The notes beneath the pieces are model-generated. The model was not told where the DNA came from and did not search any database. It was given only the letters and a program-made list of their open reading frames with translations. Below, piece after piece: positions 52,511 through 61,615 of a stretch of DNA of 64,000 nt (positions are counted from its first letter, which is position 1; the number at the start of each line of letters is the position of its first letter). The position numbers were made by a program, and so were the translations under genes. Source of the DNA: Catenuloplanes atrovinosus (GTDB lineage: Bacteria; Actinomycetota; Actinomycetes; Mycobacteriales; Micromonosporaceae); NCBI RefSeq assembly GCF_031458235.1, contig NZ_JAVDYB010000001.1:2501001-2565000 (forward strand), given 5' to 3'.

Positions 52511-52570
52511 CGTATCCACCGGAACCGTAAACCGTTGGATCATCGGTGCGAATGCCCCTACGGTCGGCCT

Positions 52571-53476
52571 GTGTCGCTCCCGTCCTTCGACGCCGTCCTG
52601 CCGGACGGCTGCGTCGTCACCGAGGTCGTCACCCGCGGCGGCGGCTCGCTGCACACCGTCTACGAGGTTCGCCTCGCCGGTGCGGAGCCGCTGATCGTCA
52701 AGCGGTACTCCGAGGGCTGGCGATGGAAGCAGGCCAAGGAGATCCACGTCTACACGTTGATGGCCGGCATTCCCGGGGTGCCGCGCGTGGTGGGCGCCGA
52801 TCACGAGCGGGCCATGACCGCGCTCACGATGCTGCCGGGCAGGCCGAAGTGGGACCGGATGCCGGACGACGCCTCGGCGTACCGGCGGATGGGGGAGTTC
52901 CAGGCGGCGCTGCACCGGATCCGGATGCCCGCCTACGGGTACATCGTGACCGGAATCCTGGAGCCGGTCGCGGACAACCTGACCTTCATGCGGCGGCGGT
53001 TCGCCCGGCAGTTGGACGAGTTCCGCGCGGCGGGCGGGCCGGTGGACGTGCACGACGCGGTGGCGAGGCGGGCGGTGGAGGGTGAGCCGTACGTCGCGGC
53101 CTGCGACGGGCCGGTGCTGTGCCACAACGATCTGCACGAGGGGAACGTGCTGGTCGACGACGACGGTACGGTCACCGGGTTCATCGACGTGGAGAACGCG
53201 CTGTCCGCGGACCCGATGACGGACCTGGCGAAGACGATCCAGTTCGACATCGGCGGATCGGCGGCGAAGCGGGCGGCGCTGCTGGCGGGGTACGGGCCGC
53301 TGCCGCGGTACGGCGCGGAGCGGATCGCGCTGTACCGGATGTACCACGCGCTGGAGCTGTGGACCTGGTTCTCCTCGATCGGGCACACCGAGCCGCTGCC
53401 GGGGCTGCTCGACGATCTGCGGGCCGCGTGTTTCGGCGGGTCGCTGAGGGGCACTCCGGGGCGCGGACCAACCTGA
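52571..53476 (+). CDS. APH-type (aminoglycoside phosphotransferase fold) kinase, 301 aa
   Basis: The small-molecule-kinase signature is present: Brenner motif LCHNDLHEGNVLV (catalytic Asp187) and metal-binding GFIDVENALSADPMTDLAKT. LIVKRYSE provides the ATP Lys in the N-lobe. Members phosphorylate aminoglycosides, choline, fructosamine or other small molecules; nothing here singles out an antibiotic. GTG at 52571 is chosen by domain start, and a TTG at 52535 is an alternative. The gene lies 10 bp before the molybdenum hydroxylase operon, so it is probably co-expressed with it. Confidence 0.85.
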   Translation: MSLPSFDAVLPDGCVVTEVVTRGGGSLHTVYEVRLAGAEPLIVKRYSEGWRWKQAKEIHVYTLMAGIPGVPRVVGADHERAMTALTMLPGRPKWDRMPDDASAYRRMGEFQAALHRIRMPAYGYIVTGILEPVADNLTFMRRRFARQLDEFRAAGGPVDVHDAVARRAVEGEPYVAACDGPVLCHNDLHEGNVLVDDDGTVTGFIDVENALSADPMTDLAKTIQFDIGGSAAKRAALLAGYGPLPRYGAERIALYRMYHALELWTWFSSIGHTEPLPGLLDDLRAACFGGSLRGTPGRGPT

Positions 53477-53486
53477 GGAGGCGCAC

Positions 53487-53975
53487 GTGGCGATCGCTTT
53501 CACGCTCGAGGTCAACGGGGAGCGGCGGGACCTCGTGGTCGATCCGAGGACCACGCTGCTGGACGCGCTGCGCGAGCACCTCGGGTTGACCGGGGCGAAG
53601 AAGGGCTGTGACCACGGGCAGTGCGGCTCCTGCACGGTGCTGCTGGACGGGCGGCGGGTCAACAGCTGCCTGATCCTGGCGATCACCCAGCGTGACACCT
53701 CGGTGGTGACGGTGGAGGGGCTGGGCGGCGATCACCCGGTGCAGCGCGGGTTCCTGGAGCACGACGGGTTCCAGTGCGGCTACTGCACGCCGGGGCAGAT
53801 CTGCTCCGCGGTCGGGATGCTGGACGAGGCGCGGCGCGGGTGGCCCAGCGCGGTCACCGAGGGGGACGGCGCGGGTCTCACGGACGACGAGATCCGGGAG
53901 CGGATGAGCGGCAACCTGTGCCGGTGCGGCGCGTACGCGAACATCGTCCCGGCGATCGCGGAGGCGGCCCGGTGA
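53487..53975 (+). CDS. [2Fe-2S] subunit of a molybdenum hydroxylase (PaoA/YagT-type), 162 aa
   Basis: The plant-type cluster ligands are Cys41, Cys46, Cys49 and Cys61 (GCDHGQCGSCTV ... NSC). The second all-helical cluster uses Cys97, Cys100, Cys145 and Cys147 (QCGYC, NLCRC). It relays electrons from the Mo site to the FAD subunit of xanthine dehydrogenase/aldehyde oxidase family enzymes. No Tat signal is visible, so the complex is cytosolic, unlike E. coli PaoA. GGAGG lies 6 nt before the GTG. Its stop overlaps the next GTG (GTGA). Confidence 0.93.
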   Translation: MAIAFTLEVNGERRDLVVDPRTTLLDALREHLGLTGAKKGCDHGQCGSCTVLLDGRRVNSCLILAITQRDTSVVTVEGLGGDHPVQRGFLEHDGFQCGYCTPGQICSAVGMLDEARRGWPSAVTEGDGAGLTDDEIRERMSGNLCRCGAYANIVPAIAEAAR

Positions 53976-54958
53976 GGGAGTTCACCTATCACGAGGCGGC
54001 GGACGTGCCGGGCGCGGTCGCGCTGCTCACCCGGGACCCGGACGCCACGTTCATCGCCGGTGGCACGAACCTGGTGGACCTGATGAAGCTCGGCGTGGCC
54101 ACGCCCGGTGCGCTGGTCGACGTGGCCCGGCTGCCGCTGCACGACGTGACCGCGCTGCCGGACGGCACGCTGCGGATCGGCGCGATGGTCCGCAACAGTG
54201 AGCTGGCCGCGCACCCGGAGGTCCGCGAGCGGTTCCCGGTGCTGTCGCAGGCGCTGCTGGCGGGCGCGTCGGGGCAGCTGCGGAACATGGCCACGACCGG
54301 CGGCAACCTGTTGCAGCGCACCCGGTGCCGGTACTTCCAGGACACGTCCAAGGCGTGCAACAAGCGCGAGCCCGGCACCGGCTGCCCGGCCCGCGACGGC
54401 GACCACCGCAACCTCGCGATCCTGGGCGCCTCGGCGGCGTGCGTCGCCACCCACCCGTCCGACCTGGCGGTGGCGCTGGCCGCGCTCGGCGCGATCGTCC
54501 GCGTGCACGGGCTGGACGGCGAGCGGGAGATCCCGGCCGACGCGCTGCACCGGCTGCCGGGCGACCGGCCCGAGCAGGACACCGTGCTGCGGCGCGGCGA
54601 CCTGATCACCGCGGTGGACCTTCCGCCGCTGGCGGCGGCCCGCCGGTCGGCCTACCGCAAGGCCCGGGACCGCGCCTCCTACGCGTTCGCCACCGGCGCG
54701 GTCGCGGCGGCCGTCGAGATCGAGGACGACACCGTCGCGGAGGTACGGCTGGCGTGGGGCGCGGTCGCCCACCGGCCGTGGCGCGCGCACGTGGCGGAGG
54801 AGGCGCTGCGCGGCGGCCCGGCCACCCGGGACGCGTTCCTGGCTGCGGCGGACGCGGAGCTGGCCGCGGCCGAGCCGCTGCGGGACAACGCGTACAAGAT
54901 CCCGCTGATCCGGAACCTGACCGCCGCCGTGCTCGGCGCGCTCACCGAAGGGCGATGA
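53972..54958 (+). CDS. FAD subunit with extra [4Fe-4S] site (PaoB/YagS-type), 328 aa
   Basis: The FAD-binding loops TFIAGGTNLVDLMK (about 27-40) and ATTGGNLLQRTRC (about 107-119) are those of the CoxM/XdhB family. In addition Cys119, Cys129 and Cys138 (RCRYF, ACNKREPGTGC), with Cys157, match the [4Fe-4S] insert known from E. coli PaoB (YagS). That separates this enzyme from ordinary xanthine dehydrogenases and points to an aldehyde oxidoreductase. It starts at GTG 53972 overlapping the previous stop, and is followed by the Mo subunit after 3 bp. Confidence 0.92.
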   Translation: MREFTYHEAADVPGAVALLTRDPDATFIAGGTNLVDLMKLGVATPGALVDVARLPLHDVTALPDGTLRIGAMVRNSELAAHPEVRERFPVLSQALLAGASGQLRNMATTGGNLLQRTRCRYFQDTSKACNKREPGTGCPARDGDHRNLAILGASAACVATHPSDLAVALAALGAIVRVHGLDGEREIPADALHRLPGDRPEQDTVLRRGDLITAVDLPPLAAARRSAYRKARDRASYAFATGAVAAAVEIEDDTVAEVRLAWGAVAHRPWRAHVAEEALRGGPATRDAFLAAADAELAAAEPLRDNAYKIPLIRNLTAAVLGALTEGR

Positions 54959-54961
54959 GCC

Positions 54962-57031
54962 ATGACCGTCACGCTGCCCGGGCACGCGCTCGGCACGCCG
55001 CTCGCCCGGGTCGAAGGGCCGGAGAAGGTCACCGGCGCGGCCCGGTACGCCGTCGAGTACCCGGTGGAGAACGCGGCCCACGCCTGGATCGTGCGGTCCC
55101 CGGTCGCGCGCGGCCGGCTCCGCGACGTGGAGCTCGACCCCACGCTCGACGGCGTGCTCGCGGTCCTCTGGCACGGCAACGCGCCCGAGCTGCGGAAACC
55201 TCAGGACCCCGAGCTGTACGTGTTGCAGGACGAGCGCATCTCGTACCGTGGCCAGGTCATCGCCCTGGTGGTGGCGGAGACGCTGGAGGCCGCGCGCCGG
55301 GCCGCCCAGAGCGCGGTGCTCGACATCGGGGAGGAGCCGCACGACGTCGTGCTCCGCGCGGACCACCCGGACCTGTACACGCCGGACGTGGTCAACCCGG
55401 GTTTCCCGGCCGAGACCGCGCAGGGCGACGCCGAGGCCGCGCTCGCCGCCGCACCGGTCACCGTGGACGTCACGTACACCACGCCCGCGCTGCACAACAA
55501 CCCGATGGAGCCGCACGCCACGATCGCGGTCTGGGACGGCGACGAGGACCTGACGCTCTACGACTCGAACCAGGGGCCGTGGCCGGTCGCGGCGGACGTG
55601 GCGAGCACGCTCGGGCTGGACCCGGCGCGCGTGCGGATCGTGGCGGAGCACGTCGGCGGCGGCTTCGGCTCCAAGGGCAGCGCCCGCCCGAACGCGATCC
55701 TCGCCGCGATGGCCGCGCGCGTCACCGGCCGCCCGGTCAAGCTGGCACTGCCCCGGCAGGCGCTGTTCAGCCTGGTCGGTCATCGGACCCCGACGATCCA
55801 GCGGGTACGGCTGGGCGCCGGCCCGGACGGCACGCTCACCGCCATCACGCACGACGCGATCTCCCAGTCCTCCCGGATCTTCGAGTTCGCCGAGCAGACC
55901 GCGGTGGTCACCCGGCACATGTACGCGGCCGCGAACCGCCGCACCGGCCACCGCCTGGTGCGCCTGGACGTGCCCACGCCGCGGTGGATGCGCGCGCCCG
56001 GCGAGGCGCCCGGCATGGTCGCGCTGGAGTGCGCGATGGACGAGTTGGCCGCCGCGCTCGACCTCGACCCGATCGAGCTGCGCGTCCGCAACGAGCCGGG
56101 CGTGGAGCCGGAGGAGGGCGCGCCGTTCACCAGCCGCAACTACCTGCGCTGCCTGCGCGAGGGGGCGCGGCGCTTCGGCTGGGACGGCCGCGACCACCGC
56201 CCGGCGCGGCGGCGCGAGGGGGAGTGGTGGCGCGGCACCGGCGTGGCCGGCGCGACCTACCCGGCGATGGCGGCGCCGTGCACCGCGCGCGCCCGCCGGC
56301 TGCCGGACGGCCGCGTGGAGGTGTCCGTGGCCGCCACCGACCTCGGCACCGGCGCGCGGACCGTGCTCACCCAGATCGCGGCGGACGCGCTGGGCCTGCC
56401 GGTCGACCGGGTGACCGTGCGGATCGGCGACACCGCGCTGCCCAAGGCGCCGGTGGCCGGCGGCTCGTCCGGCACCGCGTCCTGGGGCTGGGCGGTCGAC
56501 GGCGCCTGCCGGACACTGCGCGAGGGCACCGCGGACGAGTGTGTGTTCGACACCGCCGAGCTGGTCGAGGCGCGCGGCAACGAGGGCCGGCACGCCTTCG
56601 GCGCGCACTACGCGGCGGTACGGGTCAGCGCCGTCACCGGCGAGGTCCGCGTCGACCGGCTGTTCGGCATGTACGCGGTCGGCCGCGTGCTCAATCCGCG
56701 CACCGCCCGCAGCCAGTTCATCGGCGGCATGACCATGGGCATGGGCATGGCGCTGCACGAGGAGGGCGTCCTCGATCCGCACACCGGCGACTGGGTCAAC
56801 CACGACCTGGCCGACTACCACATCCCCGCGCACGCGGACGTGCGCGACATCGACGCCGCCTGGATCGACGAACACGACGACCAGCTCAACCCGATGGGCA
56901 GCAAGGGCATCGGCGAGATCGGCATCGTCGGCTCCCCCGCCGCCATCCTCAACGCGATCTGGCACGCCACCGGCATCCGCATCCGCGACCTGCCCGCCCG
57001 GATGGACCGAATCCTGCCGCACCTGCCCTGA
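54962..57031 (+). CDS. Molybdopterin-binding subunit (PaoC/YagR-type), 689 aa
   Basis: The aldehyde oxidase/xanthine dehydrogenase a/b-hammerhead start (RVEGPEKVTGAARYAVEYP) is followed by cofactor-binding segments, including GGGFGSKG (about 230-237). The catalytic Glu652 lies in SKGIGEIGIVG. With the two upstream subunits it forms a hydroxylase oxidising aldehydes or N-heterocycles. The length of 689 is close to E. coli PaoC (about 730). No XdhC/PaoD-like maturation gene is visible in the window, so cofactor insertion must rely on a factor encoded elsewhere. Confidence 0.92.
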   Translation: MTVTLPGHALGTPLARVEGPEKVTGAARYAVEYPVENAAHAWIVRSPVARGRLRDVELDPTLDGVLAVLWHGNAPELRKPQDPELYVLQDERISYRGQVIALVVAETLEAARRAAQSAVLDIGEEPHDVVLRADHPDLYTPDVVNPGFPAETAQGDAEAALAAAPVTVDVTYTTPALHNNPMEPHATIAVWDGDEDLTLYDSNQGPWPVAADVASTLGLDPARVRIVAEHVGGGFGSKGSARPNAILAAMAARVTGRPVKLALPRQALFSLVGHRTPTIQRVRLGAGPDGTLTAITHDAISQSSRIFEFAEQTAVVTRHMYAAANRRTGHRLVRLDVPTPRWMRAPGEAPGMVALECAMDELAAALDLDPIELRVRNEPGVEPEEGAPFTSRNYLRCLREGARRFGWDGRDHRPARRREGEWWRGTGVAGATYPAMAAPCTARARRLPDGRVEVSVAATDLGTGARTVLTQIAADALGLPVDRVTVRIGDTALPKAPVAGGSSGTASWGWAVDGACRTLREGTADECVFDTAELVEARGNEGRHAFGAHYAAVRVSAVTGEVRVDRLFGMYAVGRVLNPRTARSQFIGGMTMGMGMALHEEGVLDPHTGDWVNHDLADYHIPAHADVRDIDAAWIDEHDDQLNPMGSKGIGEIGIVGSPAAILNAIWHATGIRIRDLPARMDRILPHLP

Positions 57032-57037
57032 CGCCGG

Positions 57038-58087
57038 TCAGTGGGTTCTGGCGGTGGCGGTGCCGGCCAGCGCGGCGAGCACCGGCCGCGCCGGTTCCGG
57101 CACCGGCGCGGCGGCGAGCAGGTCCAGCGCGTGCCCGATCCGCCGGTCGATCAGGTCCTGGGTCATCGTGTCCGCGCCGGTCGCCCGGATCGCGGCGCGC
57201 AGCTCGGCCGCGCCGGCCGCGTCCAGGTCCGCGCGGCCGTAGTGCGCGCGCAGCACCCGCCGTTCGGCCGGGCCGGCCTGCCGCCAGGCGAGCGCGACAA
57301 GGACCGTGCGCTTGCCGCCGCGGAAGTCGTCCACGCTGGACTTGCCGGTGGCGGCCGGGTCGCCGAACGCGCCGAGCAGGTCGTCGCGGAGCTGGAAGGC
57401 CTCGCCGACCGGGCGGCCGAACGCGGCGCAGAACCGCAGCAGCGGCTCGCGCGCGCCGGCCAGCGCGGCGCCGATCTGCAGCGGGCGCGCCACCGTGTAC
57501 GACGCGGTCTTGTGCCGGACCACCCGCCACGCGCGGTCCAGGTCGCCGAGCTCGGGCGTGCCGTCGATGTCGAGGTACTGCCCGGCCACCGCCTCCACGC
57601 GCATCGCGTCCAGGTGCGGCCGGGCCGCCGCGATCCGGCCGGGCGGCAGCGGCACCGCGGCCAGCAGCCGGTCCGACCAGACGAGGCAGAGGTCGCCGAG
57701 CAGGATGGCCGCGCTGACCCCGGACCGGCCGCCGCCGCCCAGCGCGCGGTGCACGGTCGGGCGTCCGCGCCGGGTGTCCGAGTTGTCCATGATGTCGTCG
57801 TGGATCAACGCGAACGTGTGGAACAGCTCCAGCGCCGCGCCCGCCCGGTGGATCGCCGGTGAGCCCGTGGCGCCGCCCGCGGCCAGCCACCCGGCCGCGC
57901 AGAACAGCGGGCGGATCCGCTTGCCGCCGCCGGTGAACGTGCGCGCCACCTCGACCAGCGGGGGCAGGCAGGGGTCCGGCGCGGCGGCGGCCTCCCGGTC
58001 CAGGAACGCCGCGATCTCCGCGTCCACCGCGTCGCGGACCGCGCCGGGCCACAGGCCCGCGGCCGTGACCGTACCCGCTGCTGACAT
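57038..58087 (-). CDS. Polyprenyl diphosphate synthase family protein, 349 aa
   Basis: The first Asp-rich motif is HDDIMDNSD (Asp97, Asp98, Asp101), and the second is LRDDLLGAFGD (about residues 228-238). GGGKRIRP (53-60) and GGKRT bind the diphosphates. The family condenses isopentenyl diphosphate onto allylic primers to give C15-C40 or longer chains. Product length cannot be read without modelling the residues before the first DDxxD. Its stop is 6 bp from the convergent Mo-subunit stop. The ATG at 58087 begins the conserved domain. No terpene cyclase is adjacent. Confidence 0.92.
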   Translation of the reverse strand: MSAAGTVTAAGLWPGAVRDAVDAEIAAFLDREAAAAPDPCLPPLVEVARTFTGGGKRIRPLFCAAGWLAAGGATGSPAIHRAGAALELFHTFALIHDDIMDNSDTRRGRPTVHRALGGGGRSGVSAAILLGDLCLVWSDRLLAAVPLPPGRIAAARPHLDAMRVEAVAGQYLDIDGTPELGDLDRAWRVVRHKTASYTVARPLQIGAALAGAREPLLRFCAAFGRPVGEAFQLRDDLLGAFGDPAATGKSSVDDFRGGKRTVLVALAWRQAGPAERRVLRAHYGRADLDAAGAAELRAAIRATGADTMTQDLIDRRIGHALDLLAAAPVPEPARPVLAALAGTATARTH

Positions 58088-58280
58088 GATCCGACCATAC
58101 CGGCGAAAAGCCGTTAAACGGTCCTTTTGACCGCCCCAGTGGTGGCGGCGCCCCGCCGCGCCGATCCTCCTGCCGGACCGGCGGCGCCGCACCGTGGCTT
58201 GTGGAGCGCCGCCTCGTGGAGCGCGAGCGCCCGATCCGTCGCCCGATCCGTCGTGAGGGCCGGCTCCCCGCGCGCCGTGC

Positions 58281-58310
58281 TATAAATGAGTGAGTGGTCA
58301 GTCATTTATA
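58281..58310. promoter_or_regulatory. 30-bp TetR operator with overlapping promoter
   Basis: TATAAATGA and TCATTTATA (9-bp perfect arms) flank a near-palindromic GTGAGTGGTCAG core. The right arm abuts the AGGAGG ribosome site of the TetR gene, so a bound repressor would block its own expression. The TGAGTGGTCAGTCA core matches the sites at 14198-14213 and 14233-14248. Confidence 0.75.
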
Positions 58311-58320
58311 GGAGGTGGCC

Positions 58321-58935
58321 ATGCCACGGACACTGAGTCCCGAGCGCCGCGCGGCGGTGCTGGGGGCTGCGACACGGGCGATCGCCCGCGACGGGCTGGC
58401 GGCGCCGACCGCGTCGATCGCGGCCGAGGCGGGACTCTCGGCCGGCTCGCTGTTCAACTACTTCCCGACGAAGACGGCGCTGCTCAACGGGCTGTATCTG
58501 CACCTGAAGCGCGACCTCGCCGCCGCGGTGGCCGAGCCGCCCATTCCTGACGGCCCGTTGCGGGAGCGTGCCTGGGAGGGCTGGCGGCGGTGGATCCGGT
58601 GGGGTGCCGCCGACCCCGACAAGCAGCGCGTGCTGATGCTGATCGAGGCCTCCCGCGAGCTGACCGAGCAGACCCGTCGTGACGGTGTCGCCGCGATGCG
58701 GGGCGCGGACTCACTCTTCGCGGAAGCGCAGGCCGGCGGGCCCTTCGCCGACCAGCCGCTGGAGTTCCTCGTGGCCACGGTGGGCGCTCTGGCGGCCACG
58801 ACCATGGAGGCCGTGTCCCGCGAGCCCGACGAGTTCGACAGCCGCTGCCGCGCGGGCTTCACCGCGGTGTGGGGAGCCGTCGGGGTGGGCGGCCGGTTTT
58901 CCGATACGGGTACGGACGTGAGGAGCGGGTCATGA
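58321..58935 (+). CDS. TetR family regulator, 204 aa
   Basis: The helix-turn-helix (APTASIAAEAGLSAGSLFNYFPTKTALLNGLY) follows the TetR plan, with the recognition helix around residues 36-52. The ligand domain is variable. The ATG was set by AGGAGG 6 nt upstream; a GTG two codons earlier is too close to that site. The gene is preceded by its own strong palindrome and followed by an oxidoreductase with ATGA overlap, so regulator and enzyme form one autoregulated unit. Confidence 0.92.
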   Translation: MPRTLSPERRAAVLGAATRAIARDGLAAPTASIAAEAGLSAGSLFNYFPTKTALLNGLYLHLKRDLAAAVAEPPIPDGPLRERAWEGWRRWIRWGAADPDKQRVLMLIEASRELTEQTRRDGVAAMRGADSLFAEAQAGGPFADQPLEFLVATVGALAATTMEAVSREPDEFDSRCRAGFTAVWGAVGVGGRFSDTGTDVRSGS

Positions 58936-59957
58936 CGAACTCCCGGGTGCTCGTCACGGGCGGCAGTGGCTTCCTCGCCGCGCACTGCGTCCTGCGCCTC
59001 CTGGCCGACGGCTTCCAGGTGCGCACCACCGTGCGCTCCGCGCGCGGCGCCGGCCGCGTCCGCTCCATGGTCGCCGCGGGCGGCGGCACGGACGCGGCCG
59101 GCCTCGAGGTCGTGCAGGCGGATCTCACCGCGGACGATGGATGGGACGCCGCCGTCGCCGGCTGCGATTACGTGCTGCATGTCGCCTCGCCCTTCCCGGC
59201 CGCACCGCCGGCGCACGAGGACGACCTGATCGTGCCGGCCCGCGACGGCGCGCTGCGCGTGCTGCGCGCCGCACTGCGCGGCGGCGTCAAGCGGGTCGTG
59301 TTGACCTCGTCGTTGGCGGCGATCGACTATGGGCACGGGCCGAGGACCGCGCCCTACGACGAGACGATCTGGACCGACCTGTCCGGTCGCGGCGTGACCG
59401 CCTACGCCAAGTCCAAGACGCTCGCCGAGCGCGCCGCGTGGGACTTCGCGGAGCGGGAGGGCCTCGAACTCGCGGTCGTGAACCCGACCGGCATACTCGG
59501 CCCGGTTCTCAGCGATGACTACGGCACCTCCGTGGGCTCGATCGCGCTCCTGCTCAAGGGAGGCACCCCCGTGCTCCCGCGGGCGACGGTCGGGATCGTC
59601 GACGCCCGCGACGTCGCCGATCTCCACGTGCGCGCGATGACGCACCCCGCGGCCGCCGGCGAACGCTTCATCGCCAACGCCGGGCTGATGAGCCTGCCGA
59701 TGATGGCCCGCACGCTCCGCGACGGGCTCGGCGACGCGGCGCGCGCGGTTCCGACCAGGACCATCCCGGATTGGGTCGTGCGGATCGCCGCGATGTTCGA
59801 CGACGATCTTCGACTGAGCCTGTCGATGCTCGGGACCCCACGCGACGCCACGAGCGCCAAAGCGCGGCGCGTGCTCGGATGGGCGCCGCGCCCGCCGGAG
59901 GAGGCCGTCCTCGCGACAGCACAGAGCATCCTCGCCCACACGGCACGCGAATCCTGA
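58932..59957 (+). CDS. NAD(P)-dependent extended SDR (dihydroflavonol reductase-like), 341 aa
   Basis: VLVTGGSGFLAAHC is the GxxGxxA cofactor motif, LTSSLAAIDYG gives the catalytic Ser region and TAYAKSKTLAE the YxxxK pair. It belongs with dihydroflavonol-4-reductase/3-beta-hydroxysteroid-like reductases. VVNPTGILGPVL is the expected substrate-pocket strand. The start overlaps the regulator stop by four bases. It probably reduces a carbonyl compound that also induces the regulator (inference). A 15-bp hairpin follows. Confidence 0.92.
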   Translation: MTNSRVLVTGGSGFLAAHCVLRLLADGFQVRTTVRSARGAGRVRSMVAAGGGTDAAGLEVVQADLTADDGWDAAVAGCDYVLHVASPFPAAPPAHEDDLIVPARDGALRVLRAALRGGVKRVVLTSSLAAIDYGHGPRTAPYDETIWTDLSGRGVTAYAKSKTLAERAAWDFAEREGLELAVVNPTGILGPVLSDDYGTSVGSIALLLKGGTPVLPRATVGIVDARDVADLHVRAMTHPAAAGERFIANAGLMSLPMMARTLRDGLGDAARAVPTRTIPDWVVRIAAMFDDDLRLSLSMLGTPRDATSAKARRVLGWAPRPPEEAVLATAQSILAHTARES

Positions 59958-59981
59958 CCGCACCGCCACCTACTCCAGCCA

Positions 59982-60016
59982 CGCGGGCGGCCTTCCACCG
60001 GGGAAGGCCGCCCGCG
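59982..60016. terminator. Strong bidirectional hairpin terminator
   Basis: A perfect 15-bp stem (59982-59996 with 60002-60016) and a 5-nt loop (ACCGG) lie between the convergent SDR (stop 59957) and hydrolase (stop 60032) genes. Confidence 0.8.
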
Positions 60017-60031
60017 CCGGTCTGGTCAGCC

Positions 60032-61615
60032 CTATGGGACGTCGGTGCAGTAGACGTCCTGGCCCGGCAGCCGGCCGGTGTTCAGGAAGTCGACGGTCGC
60101 CCTGTCCGCGCAGGCCGAGCCCGCGTTGTAGACGTAGTGCCCGCCGTTGTCGACACCGACGAGGGCGGCACGGTCGCCGAGGACCTCGCGCAGCCCCTGC
60201 CCGGACTCCCATGGTGTGGCGTGGTCCCGGCGGTTCTGCAGGATCAGGATGTCACCGGGGCCTTCGCCGGTCACGGTGACCGGCTTCTCGATCGGGGCCT
60301 TCCAGAAGGCGCATGGCCAGATGTTGGCCGGCATGCCCGCCGTGAGCGGCCAGGCCTCGCGGTGGGCGGCGCTGCGGGTGGCGTAGTCGCCGACGTCGCG
60401 GGACCACTCGGCGTCGCCGCAGACGAGTGCGAGGAACATGGTCGCCTGGTTGTCGGCGGCAATGCCCGGGGTGGGCGGCGCCTCGGCGAACACCTGCTTG
60501 AGCACCTCGCCGCCGGCCGCGGTGAGGTGGCCGTCCGCGAGGTCCGCTGCGGCCTTCCAGACCTGCGCGAGGATCGGCAGGTTCTTGTTGTCCAGGAGCA
60601 GTGCGTAGGTGGTGGTGCGCAGGACCGCTCCGTTCATGGACTGCTGGGTGCCGGGAACCGGCGCCGGCGTCCGGTCCAGCCGATCCGCGAGCGCGAGATA
60701 GGTCCGGGTGACCTCGTCGACGGTGCCGCCGAGCCCGAGGGGGCCGTTCTGTGCCGCGGCGACCGCGGCGGCGTCGGGGAACCGGTCGGCCATGCCCTTG
60801 CCCCAGCCCTGCACCTCGCCGGACCACACCTTGGTGGGATCGATGTTGCCTTCGAGGACCATGCGGCCGGTCCGCTCCGGGAACAGCGAGCTGTAGACGG
60901 CACCGAGATAGGTCCCGTAGGACTGGCCCCAGTAGGAGATCTTCGTCTCGCCGAGCGCCTCGCGGATGCGGTCCAGGTCGCGAGCGGTGTTGGCGGTGTT
61001 GTAGTGCCGCAGGTTCTCCCCGGCCGTGGCGGCGCACCTCTCGGCCTCGGTGCGGGCCAGTGCGACGTTCGCGTCGATCGAGCCGTCCGCGGCGGGATAG
61101 GGGAAATGCCCCGGCACGCTGGCGACCTCGAGACCGCAGCTCTGCGGCGTGCTGTGCGCGACGCCGCGCGGATCGAAGCCGATCAGGTCGTAGCCGTCCA
61201 GGACGGACTTCGGCAGCGTCGGTGCGATCGTGCTGGGCATGTCGAGACCGGACAGGGCGGGACCGCCCGGGTTCAGCAGCAGAACGCCGTGCCGCTTGCC
61301 GGGGTCGGCGGCGGCCAGCCGGGAGATCGCCACCTCGATCGACGTGCCGTCCGGCTCGGCGTGGTTCAGCGGGACCGCGACCGTCGCACAGGTCAGCTTG
61401 GGATCCCGTGCCACTCCCGCCGCCGCCTCCGGGCAGGCCCCCCAGGTGATCGCGGCGGCCTCGGCCCGGTCCGTGGGCGGCGGCCGGTCTTCCTCGTGTG
61501 CGGCGTCGCTACAGGCGGTGGCACCGGCCACCGCCAGTGCCGCGGCCGTCAGAACCGTGGCGAACCGGCGGCCCCGTGACCGGCCGGAAATCCGCGCACC
61601 ACATTTCTTGTTCAT
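60032..61615 (-). CDS. Secreted TAP-like alpha/beta hydrolase (tripeptidyl aminopeptidase type), 527 aa
   Basis: A basic N-terminus and hydrophobic segment end at ATAC-SDAAH, a weak lipobox with Cys35, so it is probably a lipoprotein or cleaved exoprotein. The hydrolase core has LLLNPGGPALSG (oxyanion loop), GFDPRGVAHS, the nucleophile in GQSYGTYLG, the acid in QNRRDHATP and the base in DNGGHYVY. The C-terminal TAP-like lid domain is typical of Streptomyces SlpD/SlpE and tripeptidyl aminopeptidases (S33), which act outside the membrane. The ATG at 61615 was chosen by the signal peptide; upstream in-frame codons lack a ribosome site. Confidence 0.9.
   Translation of the reverse strand: MNKKCGARISGRSRGRRFATVLTAAALAVAGATACSDAAHEEDRPPPTDRAEAAAITWGACPEAAAGVARDPKLTCATVAVPLNHAEPDGTSIEVAISRLAAADPGKRHGVLLLNPGGPALSGLDMPSTIAPTLPKSVLDGYDLIGFDPRGVAHSTPQSCGLEVASVPGHFPYPAADGSIDANVALARTEAERCAATAGENLRHYNTANTARDLDRIREALGETKISYWGQSYGTYLGAVYSSLFPERTGRMVLEGNIDPTKVWSGEVQGWGKGMADRFPDAAAVAAAQNGPLGLGGTVDEVTRTYLALADRLDRTPAPVPGTQQSMNGAVLRTTTYALLLDNKNLPILAQVWKAAADLADGHLTAAGGEVLKQVFAEAPPTPGIAADNQATMFLALVCGDAEWSRDVGDYATRSAAHREAWPLTAGMPANIWPCAFWKAPIEKPVTVTGEGPGDILILQNRRDHATPWESGQGLREVLGDRAALVGVDNGGHYVYNAGSACADRATVDFLNTGRLPGQDVYCTDVP

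Larger units (their letters stand above)
51347..52570. other. 1.2-kb non-coding junction with three repeat structures
   Basis: No supported gene lies between the divergent sheath and kinase genes. The 200 bp next to the sheath (51420-51580) are distinctly less GC-rich, as promoters are; a minus-strand TTGACA at 51464-51459 and a TTGATGCAATCAA palindrome at 51536-51548 are candidate control elements. Farther right lie the three repeat structures listed separately. Open frames over the repeats, in both directions, have no ribosome sites and read as low-complexity strings. Confidence 0.6.
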
